Assembly: GCA_900539505.1 (NCBI GenBank)
Contig: UQCL01000055.1
Coordinates: 1 to 13,359, forward strand
DNA: 13,359 nt
Source: an uncultured Campylobacter sp.
GTDB taxonomy: Bacteria > Campylobacterota > Campylobacteria > Campylobacterales > Campylobacteraceae
Direction of reading: 5' to 3'
Shown here piece by piece: positions 1-7,088 of the stretch. The translations under genes were made by a program, and so were the position numbers. The notes below the pieces were generated by a model that saw only the letters and a list, made by a program, of their open reading frames with translations, did not search any database and was not told the DNA's origin. Every line of letters begins with the position of its first letter. Position 1 is the stretch's first letter.

Positions 1-29
1 CGGCAGCGTCAGATGTGTATAAGAGACAG
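1..29 (+). other. Untrimmed Nextera/Tn5 sequencing adapter (artefact)
   Basis: These bases match the Illumina Nextera read-1 adapter minus its first four bases. Bases 11-29 are exactly the 19-bp Tn5 mosaic end AGATGTGTATAAGAGACAG. They are library-preparation sequence, not organism DNA. Genomic sequence starts at base 30, so anything beginning at the left edge is cut by the end of the contig. Confidence 0.97.
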
Positions 30-649
30 AATCTATATATACTCTAAATTATGATTTATTGTTATATTGGACTTGCATGAAATTAAAAGCGCTTGTAGAC
101 AATGAAAAAATAAAAGACTCTAGTCTCGTGGTAAGTGATGGCTTTTGCAGCTCTGGTAATAATGGAGACGACTATGTCATTTACGCAAATGATAGTAGTG
201 TGAAGCAAAATATTTTCTTTTTACATGGTGGGCTGCATATATTTGATAAACAAAATGAGATTATAAAAAATACGTATTGCAGAACCGACAAACCACTTAA
301 AGAGCAAACACTAGAAAATTTAGATAAAAATATATATCCTATTTTTGTTTCAGAAGGAACTAGTGAACAAAAGAAAGCAAAAATCATACACAATGCCTAT
401 TTAAACCATTGTTATAAAAGCTTATCAAAAATTAGTGGAAGTCTTGTAATTTTTGGGACAATGTTAAAAAATGGAGACGAACATATTAGGGAGGCAATAA
501 TAAGAAGCAAAGTAAAAAATATCTATATTGGAATTTCAAATGAAAGTGCAATTAATAATTTTGATGATTTTATAGATAAATGCACTCATTTAAAAGATAA
601 AAAAGAAGTAAAATTCTATAACTATAAGACAGCAAAAGTTTGGAGATGA
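30..649 (+). CDS. DUF4917-family protein with SIR2-like motifs, 5'-truncated
   Basis: Only the 3' part of the gene is present. The frame is open from the adapter junction: codons 32-58 read S-I-Y-T-L-N-Y-D-L, running straight into L-L-Y-W-T, so the TTG at 59 is internal and not a start. Visible motifs are N-Y-D (47-55), L-H-G-G-L-H (221-238), S-E-G-T (350-361), and G-T-M-L followed by G-D-E-H-I (455-487). This layout is that of DUF4917 proteins as I know them. NYD, HG and a late G...D-x-H-I are also the motif order of SIR2-like NAD-hydrolysing defence proteins, so an immune effector or accessory role is plausible but inferred. The stop lies 3 nt before hsdR, so the two are probably co-transcribed within a type I restriction operon. 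The codons are strikingly AT-rich compared with the right half of the window, suggesting transfer. The family call is firm; the function is not established. Confidence 0.8.
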
Positions 650-652
650 AAT

Positions 653-3600
653 ATGACCCCCGATACTTCAGAAAACAAAATCCAGCAAAACAGCATAAAT
701 TTACTACAAAATTTGGGATATAAATTTATAAGCAGAGAGGAAAATTTAAAGCTTCGTGGCTCTAAATCTAGCGAGGTTTTGTTTAGGGAAATTTTAACCC
801 AAAAGCTTTACGAGATAAACGGCTACGAGTATAAGGGCAAGCGATATAAATTTAGCCAAAGTAGCATTTTAAAAGCGGTCGATGAGTTAGCGGGAGTTTC
901 ACTAAACGAAGGGCTAATGATCGCAAATGAAAAGATCACGAATTTGCTCTTGCTTGGCACTAGCTTAGAGGAAAATTTAGAGGATGGCACAAAGAGGAGC
1001 TTCTCTTTTAAATTTATAGATTTTGAAAATTTACAAAACAACGACTTTTATGTAACGGAAGAATTTGAAGTAAGCAGGACAAATCAAGGCGAGGCGCAAA
1101 AACACAGAAGGCCAGATCTCGTGCTTTTTATAAACGGCATACCCATAGTCGTAATCGAGCTTAAAAAATCAAGCGTGAGCCTTGAAAACGGCATAAAACA
1201 GCTAGAAAAAGAGCAGGGCAAAGATGAGATAGCGCACCTTTTTAAATACATCCAGCTAACTATCGCAGCAAACAGCAGTGAGGCAAGATACGGCACAACA
1301 GGCACACCGTTTAAATTTTATAGCGTGTGGAAAGAGCAAGATAGCGCAAATGAGAGCCTAAAGGGCGCGATAAAAGATAGAAAGATAAGCGCACTTGATA
1401 CTACGCTCTTTGCGCTACTATCTAAAGATAGGCTACTAAGGCTTGTTAGGCACTATATACTGTTTGATAAAAGGATGAAGAAAGTTTGCCGCTATCAGCA
1501 GTTTTTTGCGATAGAAGAGACGCTAAAGCGAGTATCGGCGAAAAAAGATGGCGCAAGAGTGGGCGGACTAATCTGGCACACGCAAGGAAGCGGCAAGTCG
1601 CTCACGATGGTAATGCTAACAAAGCTTTTAAAGCAAATTTATCCAAACTCAAAAATCATCGTCGTAACCGATAGGATAGACCTAGATGAGCAGATACATG
1701 GTACTTTTAAAAACACGGATATAAAAGCGGGGCGAGCAAGTAGCGGAAGCGATCTGATAGAAAAGCTACAAAGCGGCGTTAGCGTGATAACTACGCTCGT
1801 GCATAAATTTGAAAAAGTACAAAACCAAAAAGTGGTGATAAGAGACGGCGATATATTTGTGCTAGTAGATGAGAGCCACCGCACGCAAGGCGGAGATCTG
1901 CATAAGGCGATGAAAAAGGCGTTGCCTCTTGCTTGTTATATAGGATTTACAGGTACGCCGCTTTTAAAGCGCGAAAAAAATAGCTTTGCCAAATTTGGCG
2001 GAGAAATTCATAGATATACGATAGATGACGCGGTAAAAGATGGGGCTGTTTTGCCATTACTTTACGAGGGGCGATATGTGGGGCAGGAGGTGCTTGACGC
2101 TGATGGGCTAACTAGGAAATTTGACCTTATATCAAGAGAACTAAGCGATGAGGCTAAAAGGGGCCTGCAACAAAAGTGGGCGAGGTTTGAGCGTGTGGCT
2201 TCGAGTGAGCAAAGACTAGAGCTAATAGCGGTTGATATAAATGAGCATTTTAAAAAGAGTTTAAAGATGGCAAATGGCGGATTTAAGGCGATGCTTGCAA
2301 CGCAAAGAAAATACGACGCCATAAAATATCATCAGATATTTGAAGAATTTGGAGAAATAAAAACTGCTTACGTGATCTCAAGTAACGAACACGAAGAGCT
2401 AGAGGGCGGGCACAAAGAGTATGTCGCAAAGGCGTGGCAAGAGACGATAAAAGACTATGGCAGCGAGGAGGCGTATCTAAAGCATGTCAAAAACGAATTT
2501 ATTTACGGCGACGAGATAGATCTGCTTATCGTCGTGGATAAGCTTTTAACGGGATTTGACGCGCCAAGAGCAAGCACGCTTTATATAGATAAGCAGCTAA
2601 AAGAGCATAATCTGCTTCAAGCAATAGCTAGAGTAAATAGGCTTTATGACGGAAAAGATTATGGCTACATTATTGATTATAGAGGGCTTTTGGGCGAGCT
2701 TGATGAGGCGCTTACTAGCTACGCGTCGCTAAGCGGCTTTGACCCGGAGGATCTAAGCGGAGCCGTGATAGACGTAAGAAGCGAGATTGTAAAAGCTAAA
2801 ACCTACTATACTCATTTGGATGGACTTTTTAGCGGCGTAAAATTTAAAGACGACTTGGAGAGTTATGTGGCGGTTTTAGAGGATGTGCAAAAAAGAGACG
2901 ACTTTAAAGAGTGGCTGTCGCAGTTTGCTAGAGCTTTTAAACTAGCGCTTTCGAGTGAGAAAATTTGCGATATCTTAAGCGAAGAGGAGATAAAAGCTTA
3001 TAAGCAAAGGGTTAAATTTTATAACGAACTAAGAAAGGCGGTGCAACTAAGATATCACGAGGCTTGCGATTTTGGTAAATACGAAGCGCAGATGCAAAAG
3101 CTACTTGATACTTATGTGAGCGCAAAAGAGGTCAATGAGCTTACAAAACTCGTGAATATCTTTGAGACGGAATTTGATGATGAGGTGCAAAGAGTCGAAG
3201 GCAAAAACGCAAAAGCCGATACGATAATCAGCGCCGTAAGTGCGGTGGTAAAAGAAAAAATGGAGTCAAATCCAGCGTTTTATAAATCAATAGCCAAACA
3301 GATACAAGACGTCATCGACGAGTATAAGGCTAAAAGACTTAGCGAAGAAGAAAAACTTACCAAAGCAAAACAGCTAAAAGATCTGATAACAGGGGCTTTA
3401 AAACCAAATGAAGATAGATATCCAAAAGAGTTTAATGGCAAGGAAATTTTGTTTGCCATTTATGATAACTTGCTTGATATTTTAGGCAATGTGGAGCTTG
3501 TGGATGTTGAGGTGGTTGCTAAAAATTTGAGCGTGAAATTTTATGAAATTTACGAAGAGGCCTCAAAAAAACCAGAATGGCACAAAAATAAAGACGTAGA

Positions 3601-3730
3601 AAATGAGATAACAAGCGCGATGGAAGACGCTCTTTGGGAGGTAGAGGACGAATACGACGTTTCTATCGATGAGAAGGAGAAAATTTACCAAACTATCCGA
3701 GGCATAGGGATAAGCTTTTATGTCAAATGA
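653..3730 (+). CDS. hsdR: Type I restriction enzyme, HsdR (R) subunit
   Basis: This is the motor and nuclease subunit of a type I restriction-modification enzyme. With HsdM and HsdS it translocates unmodified DNA using ATP and cleaves it. The 1025 residues are full length for the family. The N-terminal PD-(D/E)xK nuclease shows D155 and E169-L-K171. The SF2 helicase core follows: Walker A TQGSGKS with K315, motif II D406-E-S-H409, motif III FTGTP near 432-436, TGFDAP at 633-638, and QAIARVNR at 656-663. A helical C-terminal region completes the protein, presumably the part that binds the methylase. All catalytic residues are present, so the subunit looks intact. The ATG is preceded by GGAG about 7 nt upstream. 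The gene follows the DUF4917 gene by 3 nt and overlaps the metallopeptidase by 11 nt. HsdM and HsdS are not in the window and probably lie left of the contig edge. Confidence 0.97.
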   Translation: MTPDTSENKIQQNSINLLQNLGYKFISREENLKLRGSKSSEVLFREILTQKLYEINGYEYKGKRYKFSQSSILKAVDELAGVSLNEGLMIANEKITNLLLLGTSLEENLEDGTKRSFSFKFIDFENLQNNDFYVTEEFEVSRTNQGEAQKHRRPDLVLFINGIPIVVIELKKSSVSLENGIKQLEKEQGKDEIAHLFKYIQLTIAANSSEARYGTTGTPFKFYSVWKEQDSANESLKGAIKDRKISALDTTLFALLSKDRLLRLVRHYILFDKRMKKVCRYQQFFAIEETLKRVSAKKDGARVGGLIWHTQGSGKSLTMVMLTKLLKQIYPNSKIIVVTDRIDLDEQIHGTFKNTDIKAGRASSGSDLIEKLQSGVSVITTLVHKFEKVQNQKVVIRDGDIFVLVDESHRTQGGDLHKAMKKALPLACYIGFTGTPLLKREKNSFAKFGGEIHRYTIDDAVKDGAVLPLLYEGRYVGQEVLDADGLTRKFDLISRELSDEAKRGLQQKWARFERVASSEQRLELIAVDINEHFKKSLKMANGGFKAMLATQRKYDAIKYHQIFEEFGEIKTAYVISSNEHEELEGGHKEYVAKAWQETIKDYGSEEAYLKHVKNEFIYGDEIDLLIVVDKLLTGFDAPRASTLYIDKQLKEHNLLQAIARVNRLYDGKDYGYIIDYRGLLGELDEALTSYASLSGFDPEDLSGAVIDVRSEIVKAKTYYTHLDGLFSGVKFKDDLESYVAVLEDVQKRDDFKEWLSQFARAFKLALSSEKICDILSEEEIKAYKQRVKFYNELRKAVQLRYHEACDFGKYEAQMQKLLDTYVSAKEVNELTKLVNIFETEFDDEVQRVEGKNAKADTIISAVSAVVKEKMESNPAFYKSIAKQIQDVIDEYKAKRLSEEEKLTKAKQLKDLITGALKPNEDRYPKEFNGKEILFAIYDNLLDILGNVELVDVEVVAKNLSVKFYEIYEEASKKPEWHKNKDVENEITSAMEDALWEVEDEYDVSIDEKEKIYQTIRGIGISFYVK

Positions 3731-4406
3731 GGTGAAAATCATCAAAAAAGAGGTGAAAAATATCACCTTAAAAGTTATGCCAAATGGCGAAGCGATCCTA
3801 ACTGCGCCAAAAGCCGCAAGCGATGAGCATATAAAATTTATCATAGAAAAAAGAGCCAAGTGGATAGCGCAAAAGCGCGCGTTTTTTGCCTCATTTAAGA
3901 CACCGCAAAAAGAGTACGTAAGCGGCGAGGATTTTAGATATCTTGGGCGAAGTTATAGGCTAAAAGTGGTGCAATCTGAGGAGGAGTGCGTAAAGCTTCA
4001 AAGGGGTTATCTAGAGCTATTTGTAAAAGATAAAAGCAACCTAAAGCGAAAAGAAAATTTAGTTTATGAGTGGTATCATGAAAAGGCGATGCTATATTTT
4101 TTTAACATCTTGCAAGAGTTTAACAAGATAGTAAAACAAGATATCAAAAGCGTAAAAATAAGACAGATGAAAACAAGATGGGGGAGCTGCAATCCGTATA
4201 AATCATATATAAATTTAAACATAGAGCTTATAAAAAAACCAAAAGCATGTATCGAATATGTAATTTTTCATGAACTTGTTCATTTGGTGCACCCAAGTCA
4301 CTCCAAACAATTTTACGATTATTTGTTTCTTTATATGAACGACTGGGAAAAGCGTAAGAAAATTTTAGAGTACTCCCTCTCATATATAAATATTGCGAAA
4401 AAATAA
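3720..4406 (+). CDS. YgjP/DUF45-type (M48-like) zinc metallopeptidase
   Basis: This 228-residue protein carries the conserved T152-R-W-G-S-C157 block and the zinc-peptidase helix H184-E-L-V-H188, followed by L-V-H-P-S-H194, a typical YgjP/DUF45 signature. H184 and H188 should be metal ligands and E185 the catalytic base; H194 probably supplies a further ligand. No signal peptide or membrane segment is seen, so it is likely cytoplasmic. The ATG lies inside the end of hsdR (11-nt overlap, different frame), implying translational coupling. From general knowledge, genes of this family are often found directly after type I hsdR, so it is probably an accessory of the restriction system, perhaps in turnover of the R subunit; its substrate is unknown. 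E. coli YgjP is the nearest named relative I recognise. Confidence 0.88.
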   Translation: MSNEVKIIKKEVKNITLKVMPNGEAILTAPKAASDEHIKFIIEKRAKWIAQKRAFFASFKTPQKEYVSGEDFRYLGRSYRLKVVQSEEECVKLQRGYLELFVKDKSNLKRKENLVYEWYHEKAMLYFFNILQEFNKIVKQDIKSVKIRQMKTRWGSCNPYKSYINLNIELIKKPKACIEYVIFHELVHLVHPSHSKQFYDYLFLYMNDWEKRKKILEYSLSYINIAKK

Positions 4407-4414
4407 TGTTATGG

Positions 4415-4451
4415 ATTTGGGCTTTTAAAATTTTACTTTAAAAGCCCAAAT
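4415..4451. terminator. Bidirectional hairpin terminator
   Basis: The perfect 15-bp inverted repeat ATTTGGGCTTTTAAA (4415-4429) and its complement (4437-4451) enclose a 7-nt loop. It sits between two convergent genes, 8 nt after the metallopeptidase stop and 6 nt from the stop of the rhodanese gene. In the minus direction it is followed by a T-rich run (complement of the A-run at 4398-4403), and in the plus direction by TTTCGATCTATTT. It most likely ends transcription from both sides and marks the right boundary of the restriction segment. Confidence 0.85.
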
Positions 4452-4457
4452 TTCGAT

Positions 4458-5171
4458 CTATTTCACTAGCTCGTAATTATACTCTTTCGTGCCGTCGAGT
4501 AGATTTGTGACGTTGTATCCTCGCTCGTTTAGGGCTTTGGCGAGCTTGGCGCTACGGTTACCGCTGTAGCAGTGCGTGATTATCTTTTTGTCTTTATTGG
4601 CCTCAAGCACGTCCTTGTAGTTTTCTAAAGGCTCGCCGTATGGGATATTTATCGCGCCCTTCATATGCCCCGCGTCGTAGTCTTGCTTCTGCCTAGCGTC
4701 GATGATCAGCACGTTTGGATCATTCGCTATTTTCAAAAACCCCTCCGCGTTTATGCTGCCGACCTTATACAGCTCGTAGTCGTACTGCTTCACGCCAGGC
4801 GCGTTCATAAGCACATTGAAGCCCTTTTGTTTAAGCAGATCAAGCGCCTTGCCGCTGCGGTTGCCCGTATTGCAATAAAGCACGACGTTTTTATCTTTAT
4901 AGGCGTTTATCTCATCCAGCCTGCTTTCAAGCTCTCCAAGCGGGATGTTGATCGCGTGTTTTATGTGGCCTGCGGCGTACTCCTCCGAGCTTCTAACGTC
5001 AATGACCAGATAATTTTCTTTTGCTCTATTGTCCTCCTCTATCGCCGATAGCGACGCGCCGCTTATGACGTAGCCGTTAGGCTGTTGCATCTCGGCGCCG
5101 CAAGTCGCAAAAGATCCCAATGCTGCCAGCAAAACCGCGCTTTTTAAAATTTTGTGAGAAATAAATTTCAT
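4458..5171 (-). CDS. Exported double-domain rhodanese-like protein
   Basis: The 237-residue protein starts with a signal peptide: K-rich start, hydrophobic stretch of residues 10-22, then F-A-T-C-G-A-E. Two rhodanese domains follow at about 35-135 and 136-237. Both keep the active-site cysteine loop: C100-N-T-G-N-R and C201-Y-S-G-N-R. Each domain also has the D-x-R and A-G-H-[IM]-K-x-A-I-N-I-P entry motifs. Rhodaneses transfer sulfane sulfur or bind sulfur and selenium species, and a periplasmic location is inferred. The Cys in the signal region (F-A-T-C) is a poor lipobox, so ordinary cleavage near the A-E junction is more likely than lipidation. AAAGGAAA precedes the ATG. It is a single-gene unit facing the terminator at 4415-4451. 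The physiological substrate cannot be read from the sequence. Confidence 0.9.
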   Translation of the reverse strand: MKFISHKILKSAVLLAALGSFATCGAEMQQPNGYVISGASLSAIEEDNRAKENYLVIDVRSSEEYAAGHIKHAINIPLGELESRLDEINAYKDKNVVLYCNTGNRSGKALDLLKQKGFNVLMNAPGVKQYDYELYKVGSINAEGFLKIANDPNVLIIDARQKQDYDAGHMKGAINIPYGEPLENYKDVLEANKDKKIITHCYSGNRSAKLAKALNERGYNVTNLLDGTKEYNYELVK

Positions 5172-5521
5172 ATGTTTCCTTTAAATTTTAGCTTTTAGAG
5201 CGGGAGATTATATCAAAAAATTTAGCTAAATAGTGTGAATTTGCGCGGAATATGATAGGTTATGCTGATACAGATTACCGATGTGAAAACGCGAAAGAGA
5301 CTCGAATAAAAAATTTTTGCCAAAATATCTTAAAGGCTCGTAGGTAAAGATACTTTGCATAAATTTATCTTTTAGAGACGGAGCAACAAATTCAAAAAAA
5401 CTCACATTTGCCCGAAGGTAAATTTTATGCTTTTACTAATTTTCATTATTTTTCAAGTATAAGTAAGATATAATCTCGAACTTTTTGAGGCGCCGTTGCA
5501 CTCTTAAAGATAATTTGAAGA
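5172..5521. other. Intergenic spacer, no gene seen
   Basis: This 350-bp AT-rich stretch separates the rhodanese gene from tRNA-Met. It must hold the minus-strand rhodanese promoter, which I cannot place with confidence. I see no coding frame of useful length. It contains a weak 7-bp inverted repeat, AAAGATA (5346) with TATCTTT (5367), and a plus-strand TATAAT at 5469-5474, listed separately. No clear terminator is visible after the tRNA. Confidence 0.5.
5469..5474 (+). promoter_or_regulatory. Candidate -10 box, plus strand
   Basis: A perfect TATAAT is preceded by T-rich tracts (about 5432-5458), the upstream context typical of Campylobacter sigma-70 promoters, which often lack a -35 box. A start near 5481 would produce RNA running antisense through the minus-strand tRNA-Met towards lemA. 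It could be a distal lemA promoter, a small RNA promoter, or chance in AT-rich DNA. Confidence 0.3.
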
Positions 5522-5598
5522 TGGTGTCAAGAGAGAGACTTGAACTCTCGACCTCCGGCTTATGAGACCAGCGCTCTAACCAGCTGAGCTACCTTGAC
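5522..5598 (-). tRNA. tRNA-Met (anticodon CAT), CCA encoded
   Basis: On the minus strand the cloverleaf is complete. The acceptor stem GTCAAGG (from 5598) pairs with TCTTGAC (one G-T pair), with discriminator A and an encoded CCA at 5524-5522. The D arm is GCTC...GAGC. The anticodon stem is CTGGT/GCCGG with loop CTCATAA, placing CAT at 5564-5562. The T arm GAGAG/CTCTC has loop TTCAAGT. The first acceptor pair is a normal G-C, which argues against the initiator tRNA, so this is elongator Met. An Ile2 (lysidine-modified CAT) identity is not strictly excluded by sequence, but I consider it less likely. Confidence 0.93.
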
Positions 5599-5616
5599 AC
5601 GCGAAAAGAAATGGTA

Positions 5617-5622
5617 AGTATA
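5617..5622 (-). promoter_or_regulatory. Candidate -10 box for tRNA-Met
   Basis: TATACT on the minus strand ends 18 nt before the mature tRNA 5' end, leaving about a 12-nt leader to be trimmed by RNase P. The DNA further upstream (5623-5645) is AT-rich. No convincing -35 box is seen, as is usual in this group. Confidence 0.45.
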
Positions 5623-5668
5623 GCTAAATATTCTTATTTTTAATTGAAACACTTTAAAAGGAGAGAAA

Positions 5669-6232
5669 ATGAATGCGGCTTTGATTTTATTAGTCGTCAT
5701 AGTTTTGTTAGTTTTGGCGTTAGTAGGCGTTTATAACTCATTCATCGCCAAGCACAACCAGGTGCGAAATATCGCTTCCACAGTCGATACACAACTTAAA
5801 AAGCGCTACGACCTCATCCCAAATTTAGTTAGCACCACGCGCGAATATATGAGCCACGAAAACGCCGTGCTAACGCGCGTTAGCGAACTTCGCTCGCAAG
5901 CGATCAATGCGGCTTCTAACGCGGACAAATTTAAGCTAAATAGTGAAATTTCGGCTCTTTTAGGACAGATCCGCATTGCGGTAGAGGCGTATCCAAACCT
6001 CAAAGCTAACGAATCGTTTGCCAAGCTGCAAAACGCGTTAGGCGAGTGCGAAGAGCAGATCAGCGCCGCACGCCGCGCTTATAACGGCGCCGTTACGGTC
6101 TATAATAACGCCTGCGAGATGTTTCCGACCAATATCATCGCCAGCGTTTTCAACTTCGCTAAAGCGGAATTTTTCGCCGCTAGCGAGCAAGAAAAGCAAG
6201 CCCCGAACGTATCCGAGCTTTTCAAAAAATAA
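5669..6232 (+). CDS. lemA: LemA-family membrane protein
   Basis: The 187-residue protein has one N-terminal transmembrane helix (about 3-24: L-I-L-L-V-V-I-V-L-L-V-L-A-L-V-G-V-Y). The LemA core follows: Y-N-S-F-I, the Q-V-x-N-I-x-S-T-V-D-T-Q-L-K-K-R-Y-D-L-I-P-N-L-V segment, a central helical bundle, and A-R-R-A-Y-N-G-A-V-T-V-Y-N-N near 134-147. The tail contains the family-like F-P-T-N-I-I-A-S-V-F-N-F. Length and layout are standard. AAGGAG (5658-5663) is well spaced from the ATG. LemA proteins are small membrane-anchored helical proteins of unsettled function. In many bacteria a TPM-domain gene lies beside lemA; here the gene stands alone, followed by its own terminator. Confidence 0.93.
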   Translation: MNAALILLVVIVLLVLALVGVYNSFIAKHNQVRNIASTVDTQLKKRYDLIPNLVSTTREYMSHENAVLTRVSELRSQAINAASNADKFKLNSEISALLGQIRIAVEAYPNLKANESFAKLQNALGECEEQISAARRAYNGAVTVYNNACEMFPTNIIASVFNFAKAEFFAASEQEKQAPNVSELFKK

Positions 6233-6248
6233 ACGCGAGGCGTATAAA

Positions 6249-6282
6249 ATTTGCGATGAAATTTTAAAATTTTATCGCAAAT
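6249..6282 (+). terminator. Hairpin terminator after lemA
   Basis: A 15-bp stem with a single G-T pair runs between 6249-6263 (ATTTGCGATGAAATT) and 6268-6282, around a 4-nt TTAA loop. It begins 17 nt after the lemA stop. No long T-run follows, so it may be inefficient, or a general 3'-end stabilising hairpin. Confidence 0.6.
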
Positions 6283-6594
6283 AATGCCGAGCGCCGAAAG
6301 GCTAAATTTATAGCGAGCAAAACAGATCGCGCGTAAAGCATGCACTTTTAAAATAGGCTTGCTTCGTCCCCCGCGTGCCCGTCATCTCGTTTGAGCTATT
6401 TTGCGGTGTGCGGCACTTAGAATTTTAACAATAAAATTTATAAAACTAATTTGATTTGTATTTTCTAGGCGCACAGGAGCTTGTTTTAACAAGCAGCGCA
6501 ACGCCAAATTTAAAAGTCTAAATTTCGCAGCGTAAATTTTAGCTAGCTCGCTACCGGCGTTACTTACGCAAACGGCGGCAAAAGTAACGCCTCG
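6283..6594. other. Intergenic region, no gene seen
   Basis: This 312-bp space lies between convergent lemA and ybaK. I see no coding frame with a ribosome-binding site. It contains a short GCTTGTT/AACAAGC inverted repeat (6479-6494). A 9-bp inverted repeat GGCGTTACT/AGTAACGCC (6556-6564, 6583-6591; loop 18) lies just beyond the ybaK stop and could act as its 3' structure, though it lacks a T-run. Confidence 0.5.
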
Positions 6595-7068
6595 TTAGTC
6601 GTGAGTAATTTTGCAAATTTGCGCCTCGGTAGCAGCTGCGAGGTCCTTCGGCGCGAGGGCGATCTGTTTTCCCCGCACGCCCGCGCTAACGTAAATTTTC
6701 TCCTGCGTTAGCGCTCGCTCGTCGATGAAGGTGCGGAAGTGCTTTTTCATCCCAAGCGGCGAGCAGCCGCCCCTGACGTAGCCTGTGACCTTTTGCAAAT
6801 CCTTCAAATCCATCAGCTCGCAACGCTTCGCACCGCAGATGTGCGCGAGCGCCTTGAGATCCAAATTTAAATCGCCCTGCAGGCAGGCCACGACGTATTC
6901 GTGATCCGCCATGCAAACTATCGTTTTATAAACCCGCTCGATCGGCTCGTTCACGCTGTTTGCAACATGCACCGCGTCTAAATTTAAGGGATCCGCCGCA
7001 TATTCTTTGATCTCGTATGAGATTTTCAAACCGTCCAATACGCGCGCGGCGTTCGTCTTTGAGCTCAT
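6595..7068 (-). CDS. ybaK: YbaK/EbsC-type Cys-tRNA(Pro) deacylase
   Basis: This 157-residue, single-domain cytoplasmic protein matches the YbaK/ProX editing fold. It has the R-V-Y-K48-T-I-V segment with the family's key lysine, and T-G-Y-V-R-G-G-C-S-P-L-G-M-K-K at 95-109. From family knowledge, these enzymes hydrolyse cysteine wrongly attached to tRNA(Pro) after misacylation by prolyl-tRNA synthetase. Length is normal and no key residue seems missing. The start ATG has TAAAGAGG upstream. It lies 20 nt after the pseudouridine synthase stop and is probably the last gene of the kdsD-rluB-ybaK unit. Related free-standing editors (ProXp-ala) share the fold, but the GYVRGGCSP loop favours YbaK. Confidence 0.92.
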   Translation of the reverse strand: MSSKTNAARVLDGLKISYEIKEYAADPLNLDAVHVANSVNEPIERVYKTIVCMADHEYVVACLQGDLNLDLKALAHICGAKRCELMDLKDLQKVTGYVRGGCSPLGMKKHFRTFIDERALTQEKIYVSAGVRGKQIALAPKDLAAATEAQICKITHD

Positions 7069-7088
7069 TTTGCCTCTTTATTCAAAAT

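Noticed and set aside
11..29. Native transposon end at the left edge
   Set aside because: The 19 bases are the engineered Tn5 mosaic end preceded by the Nextera primer tail, which marks a library artefact.
59..61. TTG as the start codon of the DUF4917 gene
   Set aside because: The frame is open upstream to the adapter and encodes the conserved T-L-N-Y-D-L segment there, so the TTG is an internal Leu codon.
4458..5171. Lipoprotein call for the rhodanese
   Set aside because: The cysteine follows F-A-T, which does not satisfy the usual L-[AST]-[GA]-C lipobox; a plain signal peptide fits better.
5522..5598. Initiator tRNA-fMet
   Set aside because: The first acceptor position forms a normal G-C pair and the anticodon stem lacks the three consecutive G-C pairs typical of initiators.
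6100..6345. Minus-strand 81-residue frame across the lemA end
   Set aside because: It overlaps lemA antisense and its terminator hairpin, has no recognisable family features and no convincing ribosome-binding site.
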